64,000 nucleotides of DNA, taken from contig CM052357.1 in assembly GCA_028551475.1 (NCBI GenBank), forward strand, positions 23,602,451 to 23,666,450, in the 5' to 3' direction. The stretch comes from Casuarina equisetifolia. Taxonomy: Eukaryota > Streptophyta > Magnoliopsida > Fagales > Casuarinaceae. The notes below the pieces were generated by a model that saw only the letters and a program-made list of their open reading frames with translations, was not told the DNA's origin and did not search any database. The position numbers and the translations under genes are program-made. Position 1 is the first letter of the stretch. Each line of letters opens with the position of its first letter. Positions 11,367 to 23,900 of the stretch are shown in pieces.

Positions 11367-14300
11367 ATGGCCCTGGCTAATGCATGGGGCGTGGGACAAG
11401 CAATCCCAATGCCCCAGTTGAGGCCCTTCGTCCACTGTTGTTCCAATTTTTCATCCAATAGATGGAAAACCAATCCCAATTTTGTTGTGGATTGGGGCTG
11501 CTCTGTTCATACCAAGCATGTTGTATCTTCCGGTAAGAGCCGCAAGGCCAGTTTTTGTTGCCGTTGCTCCAATAACGTGAACGGTGGCAACGTTAATTCG
11601 TCTTTGGAATGGGATTGGAACCGCTGGAACCGCCATTTTTCGGAGATTGAACAGGCCGAGAGCTTTGCCTCCGTTCTCAAGGTACACCCTGCTTCCTTCT
11701 CCCTGTCACTCTGTGTCAGCTGTGTCAGAGAGATAGAAGTTCGAATTTTCTCATTTTATCTGTTTTGCTCATCTTCTCCACGTGGATATTCCTGGTGCAG
11801 TGCTCTCGGTTTCTAATTCCCTGAAATTTCCATCCCTTAGTAGCTGTGGGATCACAGATCCTAAATTGGATATTGCTTATAGGAATTGGCTTCTTTTAGT
11901 GTTTCTGATTCGATTCATTTTACCTATGCTTAATTTGCACGATAGACCTGGGAACTGAGAAAAATGTTATTTTTGAGAGTGTGAAGCGTGAGACCTTAAG
12001 CTGGAAGAGCGTTATCACAACTGTTGCTGCTTTCCTTCACTTTTATGAAAGTATTGCTTTATATTAATTTTTTCATCTTAGCCAATAAAGAGAAGTTGAA
12101 TGGAGGTATATTCTACTCGGATGCGATAGTTGCGGTTGGGTGGGAGAGAGGAAAGGTGGGTTGGGTGAGAGGAAAGGTGGGGCTTGTTGCTGATTTCTAT
12201 GGGATGAATGTTGCACGTCTGTTATCAATCCTATCCTTTCTCGCTTTTTTGATTCTGGGTGTGATCCATATTCTACATTTAACTTGTTTCCTCGCCTGTG
12301 CCTTACTGACTACAACTTTAACAACTGATTATTTAATGTTTCTTTTCGGTATTATTGTTGATTTTTTAAGGGGAAAAGAAAGCAAATTTCATCTGCAGGA
12401 GCTGTTGAAGTAATTTTGGCATATCCATTTTTAGATGGAATATAGGGTTTTTTATCAAATGGTTGTCAACTTGGCATATTGTATCCCTTACTGGCCTTAA
12501 GGATGCGGATATAATGATCTTGAAATCCATTTCAGATAATCATGTCTACAATTCAGGAAAGATCTGAATTCTTTTCTGTTTTCGATTTACTTTATTATAT
12601 CTGAAGACTGAGCAGATATTCTTGATGAATCAATGCACATTTTTTTAAAATTTGGTTTTTCCCTTGGAAAGCATAATATATAGGGCTTACATCAATATAA
12701 AGATGAAAGTACAGAAGGATGTAAAGTAAAGATTATCGCTCAGAAAGTGTCACTGGCCTTTGGCTTGATGGCAAAGGGTTGGGTTTGATTGTGGTACCTG
12801 TAGGTCCTAGTTTTTAAAACTATACAAGTATAACAAATAAATCAATGTGAGGATCTTATATACTAATCTATAACAAATAACAAACTGCTGATTCGATTCC
12901 GTGCTTTGCAGTTTCAACTGGAAGATGCAATTGAGAAGGAAGACTTCCAAGAAGCTGCAAAGTTGAAAATGGTTATTGCAGAAGCTACCTCAAAGGACAC
13001 TGTTGCTGAAATCATGTCTCAGCTTAAGGTCTGATCTGCATTCTAATCACTAGATGTTGACTGGCGCAGGTTATAATTTGGCCATTGATCTGATCCATTG
13101 TTTATTTGCAGCATGCAATTGAAGAAGAGCGTTACCATGATGCTTCAAGGTTGTGTAGGTACACCGGAAGTGGACTGGTAATCTTTATAGAAGAATATAT
13201 TTTAGTAGTTGCTGTATTCCACTCCTACTAACATGCTTTGTTATTTCGTTGAATTATGTCATCTTCCTGGCATTCATGAGCAGCTTCTCTCCTGTTATCT
13301 TCTTCTTTTTATTATGGTTTCAAGTAACTCGTTAAAAGTAAGAAAAAGTTGAGAAGAGACCATCATTGGGAAGAGTTTCATGTTCTTTATATTAATTGGG
13401 GCTAGGAGCATCTTGTGTGTTGGTTGAATTCATACTCTCTAAGTTTAATATTCTTAATGGAGAGAGCATTTGTGGAGATTTATTGATGCTGCTATTAGAG
13501 GGCATTTTTTCTTTTCAATTTGTTAGTCTCATCTAAATCATTATCTCTACATTTGTAGGTAGGTTGGTGGGTGGGCTACTCAAAAGATTCAGATGATCCC
13601 TTTGGCAGGCTAATTCGCATAACTCCTGGTGTGGGCAGATTTGTCGGCAGGAGTTACAGTCCAAGGCAAGAATTTTCTTTATTGCTTGTTTACTTCCTTT
13701 GTTCTCCTTTGTTCTCCTTCGTTCTCCTTCTTCTCCTTTTTTTTTTTTTGTTTAATAAATATCAAAAAATCTTTCTATAATGCCATATGGATTATTCGTT
13801 GTTGCAGACAGTTGGTGACTGCAGCACCTGGAACTCCATTGTTTGAAATATTTGTGGTTAAAGACGCTGATGAGACTTATGTCATGCAGGTGATTTACTG
13901 ATACTCCTATTAGGATAATGAACATATGTGTTTTTACTTGAGTTAAAAGTCACAAGTAAGCTAATAAACGTGGGGCTAGATTTTGTGTTACTATTTAATT
14001 GATCTTCATTTTTTGTTCTTTTTTCCTGAAACAATGCTCACACTCATGCAATTCCAATGGTGTCCTAGATGATGGAACTTTTCAAGATTTGGAGTATTAT
14101 TTTGCAACTACCAAGTCTTCAGCAGGGCAATTGAAAATAGTTTTCACGCTTTCTTGAGTTGGTTATATAGTCATTGGTACATACATGGGTACACACTAAT
14201 TCATTAAGTTGCATATGGTAAGATCAATATAAGCTACTGATCTGGAAGTCCCATCTGGTACAAAGTAAGCATCTAAATGCTGAAACTATCATGCACACTT

Positions 14301-17005
14301 ACTGGCTAGTTTGTAGTCTACATTTTTCCCCCTTAGTTCAACGGCAGTTCTTATATGTTGGATATGAGATATTAGCTCTTTCTTTCTCTTTGGTGTAGTC
14401 CTTTGAAAATTTTGGATAATTGTTCTAGAAAGGATTATGAGATTAACATCTGTGGTAGTTACTGTAACTTTCTTCTTGTCCGTTTTCTTTGAACTCAAAA
14501 ATTGTAATTGCTTTGAAAAGACTTCTACTACTACATTTTAATGGTTGCATCATCATCATGATTAGACTGTCCATAGATGAACCACATATGGATGAAGCAT
14601 TTATAGTGCACCTCGCTTGGGTCCATACACTATACATCTATCAGTCCCTTGAGATGGCTTAAGTGGGGTTCTTCTTCTGTTGGATCTATCAGGTTCTCTT
14701 AGTTTCTAGAGCAGTTTTTGTGAAATGCTCCTGACATTTATCTGTTGGTAGGTGGTATACTTGCAACGAGCCAAAGGAAATTCTACAACTTCTAGTTCAC
14801 CTATCAAACTCGCTAAAGACCCCTCTACTTCTGAAGTTGGTAATGAAACCGTAGTGGACATTCAGGAAAATGAAGGAAAGTCTGAGAGAACTGAGGAGAA
14901 GGGCACTAACATTGAGGGAGCCACTGAGGAGGGGATCAAGAGTGTGATCAATTTTCTCAAAGAAAAAATTCCAGGATTGAAAGTTAAAGTCATGAATATC
15001 AATGTCAATGAAGAAGTGATACAGGATAGTGACTCTGTGAAGCAGTTGATGCAAGACAATGAAAAGACAGGATCTACTGAGAATTCTGAAGAAGACGGGG
15101 CTGGTAATTTGGATGAGATTCAGCCTGATGGAGTCACTCTCGGACGAGATAGTGATGCTTCTGAAGATGAAAAGGATTTGGATATGAAGCTTTTTATTGG
15201 GGGGGTTGTACATAATAATGAGGATGTTCCTGCTAAGGATGAGTATGTACGTCTTCCTGCTGAAATTAGAGCTATGGAGAGAGATTCTTTCGTGTTACAC
15301 ATCCCTGGGAGAGCCTTAGATCAAGATGCGGGAGAAAGTAAAGTGTCCAGAGTCAAAGTGGCAGCTCTAGCAGCTCAGGGTGTCTCTGAGCTTATGCCTC
15401 CTGATGTTGCAAAGGCTTTTTGGAGCGCTGACAAAGTTTCTTCAAAGGTGAGATTGAGATTTAGAATATTAGATATTAGTCGGGATTAATATATTATCTA
15501 TAGTCATTACCTGTTCTTGTTTTACTATTTATCTTGAACTTGGAAATTCCCACCCTGGTGTCATTGAGGTTTTGAGAAGCAATTGCTGCCTCTATATGTT
15601 CCGGATTGAAATTAAACAAAAGTAATGAAATTCCGTTGAATAATGGGAATGTCAGACTTTCTTTTTTGGGGTTCAAATATAAAATCTAATTAGTTAGTAT
15701 TTGAAGCTGAATAGTGTGGTTCAATGTTAAAGTGCTTATAGCATCACCCTCCCTTTGTTTTTCTCTCCCTTAGTTTCCATCCAATGGTATGCTTTTGTTA
15801 ACAAATAAGTAATAATTGTTAACTTTTAGGTTTCCAAAAATGTGCGTGAAATTGTCAAGCTTGCTGTTAGTCAAGCACAGAAGCGCTGCAGATTATCTGA
15901 GTATACAACTTTTAATCGGATTACCACTTCCAGAGGAGATTTAGATCCCTTCTCAGGTGATTTTGCTTAGCAGTTCATTTTCTCTCCTTTATTACCCCTT
16001 AAAATTCAAGTTTGTCCTCTTGATAGCAAAACCTACCGGTTGAATTTTAGGCCTGTATGTTGGTGCGTTTGGCCCTTACGGGACAGAGGTGGTACAATTA
16101 CAGCGTAAATTTGGTCACTGGAATGATGGCAATGACGAAGACAAGTCTTCAGATGTGGAGTTTTTTGAATATGTTGAAGCAGTAAAGTTGACTGGCGATC
16201 TTAACGTCCCTGCTGGCCAGGTTTGTTTTATTCTTGATAGCTGTGCTGGCCTACTTTTATGTAACTCTATCTATAGAGGCATTAAGGGAGATTGTGATTC
16301 TAAACCTTGTAGTTTTTGGTACATAGGTGACATTTCGTGCTAAAATTGGGAAAGGAAATCGCTTGTCCAGCCGTGCAATGTATCCAGATGAATTGGGAGT
16401 GGTAATTTTACTTGCAAGTGTATAGCTATGTATTTGTACGTGTTCATGTGCATGAAATGTATTCCTTTTAGTCGTTTCTGCAACTGTATCCTCAGCCATG
16501 TATTTGGTGTAGTGAAAACATATAGCTTCTGGGAAATGTGTTTCGGACTTGACACCCATATAATGCTTACACTGCTCAAAACAATTTCGTGGCATGAATA
16601 ATTGCGTATAAATATTTTAAGCTGTGCCAAATTTGGTCACCTTGGACTTTTCGGACGTGACACTGATTGTAAAAAGCTTATTTAACCAGGTTTCAAGTTA
16701 CAAAGGTCAAGGAAGAATAGCAGAATTTGGGTTCAAAAATCCGCAGTGGGTTGATGGAGAACTTCTCCAACTAAATGGCAAGGTACTGAAGCGGTTCACT
16801 TCTGTGATAACATTTCTTTTCAGTATAACCCTGACAACTTATTTCAGCTCGAATTCAGCTGTGTTTTCTTTATCATCTTTTTGTATTTCTTGTTCTTATG
16901 CAGGGCATCGGTCCCTATGTCAAAGGCGCAGATCTCGGTTTCCTATATGTCGTACCCCAGCAGAGTTTTCTTGTGCTTTTCAACAGGTTAAAGCTACCAG
17001 AGTGA
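11367..17005 (+). CDS. EX2: EXECUTER 2, plastid singlet-oxygen signalling protein
   Basis: Eleven exons: 11367-11681, 12912-13028, 13112-13177, 13559-13665, 13808-13889, 14752-15447, 15830-15956, 16051-16220, 16327-16401, 16690-16782, 16904-17005. They encode 649 residues, close to Arabidopsis EX2 (about 652). Residues 1 to about 75 look like a chloroplast transit peptide. [13 protein letters not shown] follows, then a UVR-like helical pair ([19 protein letters not shown], from residue 106), an acidic middle (about 245-340), and the EXECUTER C-terminal domain with [13 protein letters not shown] and [14 protein letters not shown] proteins sit in thylakoid grana margins and relay singlet-oxygen signals to the nucleus. 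EX2 rather than EX1 is chosen for the opening [23 protein letters not shown] and the end LFNRLKLPE. The start codon has a good context (GAGAGATGGCC). Intron 4 needs a GC donor. Confidence 0.95.
13666..13807 (+). other. EX2: GC-AG intron 4 of EX2
   Basis: The protein must read [15 protein letters not shown], as in the family. The only junction giving this is CCAAG|GCAAGA joined to TTGCAG|ACAGTTGG. No GT donor within reach preserves both frame and residues. GC-AG introns are about one percent of plant introns and are removed by the major spliceosome. The exon side (AAG) and the +3 to +5 bases (AAG) are strong, as expected for GC donors. Confidence 0.85.
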
Positions 17006-18580
17006 ACCATTACACCAAAGCTTTCGACCCGGAGGATTCCTATCTGTGCTATGGTAGAGCAAAGAAAGAAGTTTCACCTTTCTTTGCTTTCTCTTTTGTT
17101 TCTTTTAGGATGTTTTCTTTTCAACTTTCTCCTCCTCTTTAAGGTTTCTCCTCTGAGCTGTATATCATTTTTGCTGACCTACCAAATAGTGACAAAAGAT
17201 CTCACCGATACAGCCCCTGTGCCAGAGGAAGATTTTCTTCTGGGTGCTGAGTTGTGTATCAAGGATTGGCCTCCAATTAGCTTTGAAGAGTTATTTTTTG
17301 GTAGGAGTCCAACCAAATCCGTGTGACACGCTTTTTGGGCCCTAATATTGTGCAGAACATATTTATATGAAAAAGTAGACTGTGAAATGTCGTTGCAGGT
17401 CCTTAAAGCAAAAGAGAGAGAGGAGTTGGGGCTTCCTGTTTATTAATTAAATCGTAAAGGTAATATACTTAAGAAATTGCTAAGGATTTGGTGGTGGGAA
17501 AGATTGTTAGGATTTCGGATGCTGCAAATCACAAGGAAACAAGGAATCACACAATTTACACTTAGGAATAAGGTGGTTCGAGCATAGTAAATGAGGGGGG
17601 TGATTGATCTAGGCCAGGATAAGTGCATTCTTGGTGGGGTAAATCTTGTGGGGTCAATGGTTGTTTACCTACACCCACCGTAGCCCGTATCCTTACTCAT
17701 TGTTTTTCTCTCTCTCTCATCATTTTGGCTTACTGATGAAGCTCATACCAAAACAGTGTCGACAGTGCATAGTTGTTACCTGGAGTGGGCAATGACCTGA
17801 TTCTTACAACATATCTCAACAGTGTGTATGAATGGGTAGGCTGGTAGGTGATTCTTTTCTTGTTTGGTTTAGGTATATACTCTGAACTCTGTTGGGGTAT
17901 CTGTAAAAGAAGTGTCTTGCTTGAATCCTTCCTATTGTTGGTCTCCTGCTAACACCAGAAGGCAGAGAAGGAGAATCTGTTTACTTGAAGAAAGTGAACA
18001 AAAGATAGGGAAGAATGTGGTGCTCTTTATAGCTTTGTCTCTCAAAGGAATACCCCACTCCTAAAGCAATGCCAAACAACTTTGTTGCTTTTTCGGCCAC
18101 ATAAAGCCTCCACTAAAACCTTCACTTGGGTTGAACTTTGATCTGAAATTATACCACTTTGTTAGCAAAATTAAACCACTTATTTAGATCCTTGTTGAAC
18201 CAATTTATTAAAATTTTAGTGAGTATGTTAGAAAATGTTAATGATTGATTTGTGATGAATTGAATGAATATCCTCGAGATATTAAATAATTGTTTAGATG
18301 AAATAAAGCTGAAACCACGCGCAACGTGGCGGCGGGCGATTGGTCAGCCTAGCTTTACCAAACAGGAGTACACAATCATATATTTCTGTGTCCGCTTACT
18401 TCATTGACTAAACTTAAGAAACAAGACACGTGGATTGGGCCCCACAAGCGAAACATGAAAGCTAAAAGGGCTTCTAATGCTTTTTCTTTTTCTTGGTTCC
18501 CAAACAGTCGTCTTTTCGTGGCACGTTATAACCGGGAAAGTGAAGTAAAACCTCAAACCCAAAGCGAGCGCCAAGCAAGC
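17006..18580. other. Spacer between EX2 and CASPL4A
   Basis: The first few hundred bases are likely the EX2 3' untranslated region. Open frames here (for example 17051-17326) continue the terminal exon region but resemble nothing. From about 18300 the sequence becomes promoter-like for the CASPL4A gene. No transposon ends were recognised. Confidence 0.55.
18427..18441 (+). promoter_or_regulatory. G-box/ABRE core and TGGGCC site before CASPL4A
   Basis: A CACGTG palindrome within ACACGTGG lies at 18427-18432 and a TGGGCC site II motif at 18436-18441, about 150 bases before the chosen start codon. ACACGTGG is a known bZIP/ABRE core. The placement suggests a proximal promoter or leader element, but function is inference from the motif alone. 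Confidence 0.4.
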
Positions 18581-20939
18581 ATGAAGAAATCTTCGTCGAG
18601 GAACTCCGAGTCTTCGCCGACTCATATGGATTCGCCGCTGTCGCCGCTCCGGTACCACTCGCCACTACGATCCGAGCTTGGGGACCCGATGGAGTCCCCG
18701 CCATACAAGTCCCCGGAGAACTCGCCGGAGAAGTCACCCGACAACTCTAGGGCAATTGTCGCTACAGAGAAGTCCACCCAGTTCTCGCCGCAACTCCAGT
18801 CGGCGGGGGACCGCCAGAAACCGCCGGAGAACGCGAAGCCGCCGTCCCCGTCGCCGGTCGTGATATTGAACAGGGCGCAGAAGGAGGAGCCACCGCGGTC
18901 GGTGATGAAGGTGGGGCCGGGAAGCGGCGATAGAGGCCGGAGATCGGGGACAGTGGCATCGATTCTGAGGAGGTCGGAGAAGGAAGTGATGGTGAGGAAG
19001 GCTGCTCTGGGGTTTAGGCTGAGCGAGTTTGTGCTCTGCTTGATTTCCTTTTCGGTCATGGCCGCCGATAAGACACAGGGTTGGACCGGAGACTCCTTTG
19101 ATCGCTACAAGGAATACAGGTCCCTCTCTGTCTATGTTATTGCTGTGAATTTTTCGTTAATTTATGATGGGTAGCCACAATTTATGAACTTCTCTTACTA
19201 TTATATAATATTAATGGCAAAGTTGAGACTCACCGCCATAGATGAAGGCACTTGAGGTGACGATTAGTTCTATAGTCTCTCTCTTTGGTTAAGAAAGTTA
19301 ATTAATTTGATCTTGCTGGCTTTGAGACTATGGTTTAGTGGGTTTTAGCAACTTCCAAGTATGTCAGTGGCAGATTTCAACAACTTCTATTTCTTATCAT
19401 TCCTTTCTGGCCTATCTTTATGTCATAGATTAAGCGTCGGAGTTTTAAAACATTCATGGAGATCAGTTCTCCTGGTCCTTAGCTTAGGCTAGCTTTTTCT
19501 TGAGCTTGCTAGGACCCAGTCACCCAGTCAGACACTTATCCTTTTAATAATTTGTGGTTGTAAGCATCCATTTGACTAAATAATTAATGTAGGAGCTCTT
19601 TACTTACTCTAAAATCATGACCCGCATACATCTTTTGAATTTGCTGGAAAATTTGTTGATATTTGCCGATTGTTTCATTTCCTTGTTTTTATTTTCAAAT
19701 TTTAGTGATCTTTCTTTGTTCTTTCTCCATCGTTTTCTCTCCTTATTTCCTTCTTTGGATATTTTGATGTGATGTTAAAGGTAATTTGATGGCAGGTATT
19801 GTTTGTCTGTGAATGTAATCGCATTTGTATATTCGGGGTTTCAAGCATATGATCTAACTCTTCATCTGATGACGGGGAGACATGTGATCCGCCACTACCT
19901 ACGCCCCCATTTTGATTTCTTCATGGACCAGGCAAGTTCTGTGACTTTGGAATCCATCTTACATGCAAAATGCTGATGATTTCCATACCAATTCTGTCAT
20001 GTTTTCTGCAAAATGGCAACCCTCAATCTTTAGGTTCAGGTTTTTCAGTTCGGTTCCCTTGATATATTTTACTTGGTATGGCTTTTGTAGAAATACGGTT
20101 CAGTCTGTTGAAGTTGGTGTGTGCCCAATATTGCTAAAATCTTGTCCTGATGTCCTCTTTGTATAGAAAAAAATGGCCCCTTTTTACAACTTGGTTTTAA
20201 GAATAAACTGAGCTTCTTGATATGTTATTAGAGTTAAGGTTTAAGTACGTGACACCCTTTTGCTCATGGAGAAAAAAAAAATCATGCGGTGTCTCTAAGC
20301 TTGAGGTGAAAGGGCATCTTGTTTAAAAAATGGTGTGCGCTCCCACTTTGTTTAAAAAATTGTCGTCCTACTTAAAAGTTGGTTTTGAGGAAAAAAAAAA
20401 AAAAAAAACTTTCTGGCAGTCAATAATCATAATTTGATGCCCATTATTGCTGTTGGTTACACACTTTTATGGTGTTTTGCTTGTGTAATGCAGGGTGTTC
20501 ACAACTTATAATATGATGGAAATAGTCGGTAGGTTTGCATATTAAGCCAATCACTGGTACCATTAGGAAATGCTGGTGTTTAAACAGATTGTTCTTATGA
20601 ATTTGATAGAAGTACACCTGAGTAGAAGCTGTTTGTTTTTGTTGATTTCAATTGTAGCCATCCCTTGACATCTTCCTCCAATGTGCTTCAACCACGAGCC
20701 ATATGTTTATGCACTGAAAGTAATACTTGGCTTGTCTATTGCAGATATTAGCATATCTTCTCATATCGGCATCCTCATCGGCCGCTACCCGGGTGGACGA
20801 TTGGCAATCAAACTGGGGGAAGGACGAATTCACAGAGATGGCCAGTGCCTCTGTTGGAATGGCCTTCCTGGCCTTTATTGCCTTCGCCATTAGTTCCCTC
20901 ATATCCGGTTACAACCTGTGTAGCCAGGAAGCCGCCTAA
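18581..20939 (+). CDS. CASPL4A: CASP-like protein, subgroup 4A
   Basis: Three exons: 18581-19119, 19796-19931, 20745-20939. They encode 289 residues. The first roughly 130 residues are Pro/Ser-rich and cytosolic, with repeated SPEKSP-like motifs. Then comes the MARVEL-type four-helix core: helix 1 about residues 147-165, helix 2 about 182-200, helix 3 about 226-245, helix 4 about 257-281. Family marks are [27 protein letters not shown] before helix 4, and an ending [13 protein letters not shown]-like proteins are plasma-membrane scaffold relatives of the Casparian strip proteins; the role of 4A members is little known. The open frame extends upstream to 18404, but the Met at 18581 begins the conserved-looking segment and follows a leader-like stretch. 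Intron 2 uses a GC donor. Confidence 0.92.
19932..20744 (+). other. CASPL4A: GC-AG intron 2 of CASPL4A
   Basis: The exon junction [14 protein letters not shown] is conserved in the family. In the DNA it is ATGGACCAG|GCAAGT to TTGCAG|ATATTAGC. The donor is an ideal GC donor (CAG|GCAAGT). The 813-base intron contains poly-A and poly-T runs and no exon-like sequence. Confidence 0.88.
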
Positions 20940-23900
20940 TCTCGGAATCAGCTTTATGTTTCTACAATTTTTGTGTTGTGAATGGGGTTGATAGAATATC
21001 ACATATTTTATATGTACAGAGACAAATCCAGTGGAATTTATTTCTTAATAAGATGAATAACAAAATTCAAAGAGTTGCTTCCTCTTACCTATCGATTAAC
21101 CTATTACCTTATTTGGCGACTTATTCCTAGTCTTAAAATTTGTGGGGAGTGCTTAACGTGATCAATGGAGCAAACGCATAAAACGATCATGATTGAAGAT
21201 CTATTTCTTACTTTAAAATTGAACATAAAAGATTTATAAGATGGTCTTTTATTTTCCCCTCTTTCATAATCATTTTAGGTTTGTAAATCTCAGACTTCCC
21301 ACTTATTTCAAAAAATTAATTAATAAGAATAAATTACCTACTTTTATTCTTAATTTTGATTCTATAATTAACAAAAATATATCAGTTATAAATAGAGTGG
21401 GATAAGAGTTGCCATGACTGCATATGGACAAGGCCTACTGGGTCATTGCTGGATCACCTCTGCCTCAGAAGCTTGGACAAGGCCCAATAAGTTTCCATCA
21501 GGCGATCAGAATGGTGGAAGTGATTCGCTTTCCTTTTATTTCTACTGATTAGGGAACCTCAAGGCTTCGTCCGGACCAGTCCCCTAATAACTACAGAGCC
21601 CATCGCCATGTTCCACATATGCAGGATGATGGAGATAATCTCCAACTGTTATCTGATTAATAATAAAAACATCAGTCGACATATGATTTAATGTGACTCA
21701 CGAAAATAATTTGTAAGAAGGAGACTTGTATTTCATTTTATATTAATTTTTAAGTAACATGAAATTTTCTACATTATTCTTAACATGTCCTGTTATAATT
21801 AGTAGGTGTCATCTTTAAATTTTAAGTTCTAATATCATATTAAAAAAATTAATTTCTTTCTTACCGATATATCAATTATGTAAAAAACAAAAAAGTCCAA
21901 AACCAAATGCGAAAACTGGGCAGGTGAGGAAACTTTAACCGGGAAAAATTATTGTTTTAAACCCACTACTAATTTGTTTTTAGCTTAAATCTAACACATC
22001 AAACAGGTCAATGGACGTGACACAACCTACTAGCTGATGCTTATCCAAAACCAGTGATAATTCAAAAGAGAGGTCATTGTGAAAAATGCAATGTGGTTGC
22101 TGCGTTACCCTTATCCGAAGTAAACGTACGGATTCTTTTACAATCAAGCTGTTTTGGAGTTGAGACAAATTAGAGAAGTGCATCTGGCTTTGCACTTATG
22201 TTCAATCAATTAGAAGTTGCTTGTTACAGTTGCAATAATACGACCACACATGAAATAAGCCCCCCGCAATCATCTCTCAAACTTGTCCAGTACCCTCTCG
22301 TTTGCCGCGTGTAAAGAAGACTTTGTTATCCTATCATGGTCGTGTTGGATTCCAAATCAAGAATAGAGGTCAAATAGTATTTCCAACATTAAATAAAATG
22401 AAATTTTTTCTCTTTTAGGGTCTATATCATTTGGTGAGTTTGCATAATAATAATAATAAAATAGAATAATAATATTAAAAAGTTGTTAAGATATCAAAAT
22501 TGGCATACTCGATATAAAACTTTTGTCGTGTATATACATCTTTATATACCAAACGACATTAGATTCAAAGTCACGTAAGATGAAGTAAATTTAATTTGAG
22601 CACAAATATAATATTAGAATATTTAAAGACCAAATCTAAATGTTAACTTAATAATTATAATAGAATTTCTTAATGAAAAATTGTAATAAATAATTAAGCA
22701 ACTAAAGAAAATGATTTGATTATAAGCTTTTAAAGATATATTTTTTAATTTACATTTATTATATATGGATAAAATAAAATATAAAATGATTTCATAACAT
22801 AATAATTGACATTCTAATCAAGTTGACTAAATTAAAAAAAATTATATAAGAAAAAACTTATTTATTTTAAAATATTAAATATTTATAAAAAAATATTATT
22901 TTGAGTAAGATTTTAAGACTTTTAATTTTAATTTTAATTTTTTTAATTTTCATAATTTTTAAAATATTAGGTATGACATTATATTTTTATATATTACATT
23001 TTATTTATGTAAACTTTTATTTCTACCCAAAAAAAAAAAAAAAATCTTATATTTAACATGTAAACTTCGTTCTTACTTTTATATTGAGAATAATGTTTCA
23101 TTCAAGTACTCAAAGAATGACTTTTATACCGTGCACAATTACATTATTGACGTTGTTTGCATATGTATGGTTTATGTTAATCTTCCAAAAACTAATATGA
23201 AAGTTTGGTTTGTTACTCGTTAACTTAAATCAAGATTTTCTCTCACAGTCGTTTGCAGCCTGGTTTTCCTTTTATGATACGAAGACGAGGCGATAAGAAA
23301 GTAAAGCCAGAAAATAATCAAGGAAGGACCAGAGCTACACTCATCTGAATCCATCAAATCGAAGAGAAAAGGATTCTTTCCCATGAAATCACAAGGGGTT
23401 CACGTGGGTGCCGTCGACCAGCCATGTTCACGAGCACAAACGTGGACTAGGTGACAAACATTCCCAGTCAGACGAATCTTTTCTCAGGACAGCAACCGTC
23501 AAATTCTTAAATCTTTTCGGCTTCACTTTCTGTGATTCGCCTTTTTCCAACGTCCCTCGCCTGCAAACCCAGCTCCGCTCCGATGAAGACCAAACTTGCA
23601 GGCCGGTCCATGTTTTACCAAACAAGTAGGTCGATGACTCGTAAAAAGAAAGCTTTTGGGTGGTGGTTGGGGGTTGTAGGCGTAGCTCCTAGACCATACA
23701 CCAACCACCGTCCAGTACGGCCACCCGTTGCATCATGGACCAAAAGCTTATCTTATATTATTGAGCCCTACCTCACCATAGACGTCCATATGGCATTTTG
23801 TCCAACATTACGTACCGTTGCATGTGCATGTTTCCTCTAATCACGGCTTCTCTTTTGGGGATGCGAAACCAACAAATTTCATGAATTATCTCATTTGGTT

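Noticed and set aside
18622..19059. Antisense open frame of 145 codons over CASPL4A exon 1
   Set aside because: It is a shadow of the GC-rich, Pro/Ser-coding first exon.
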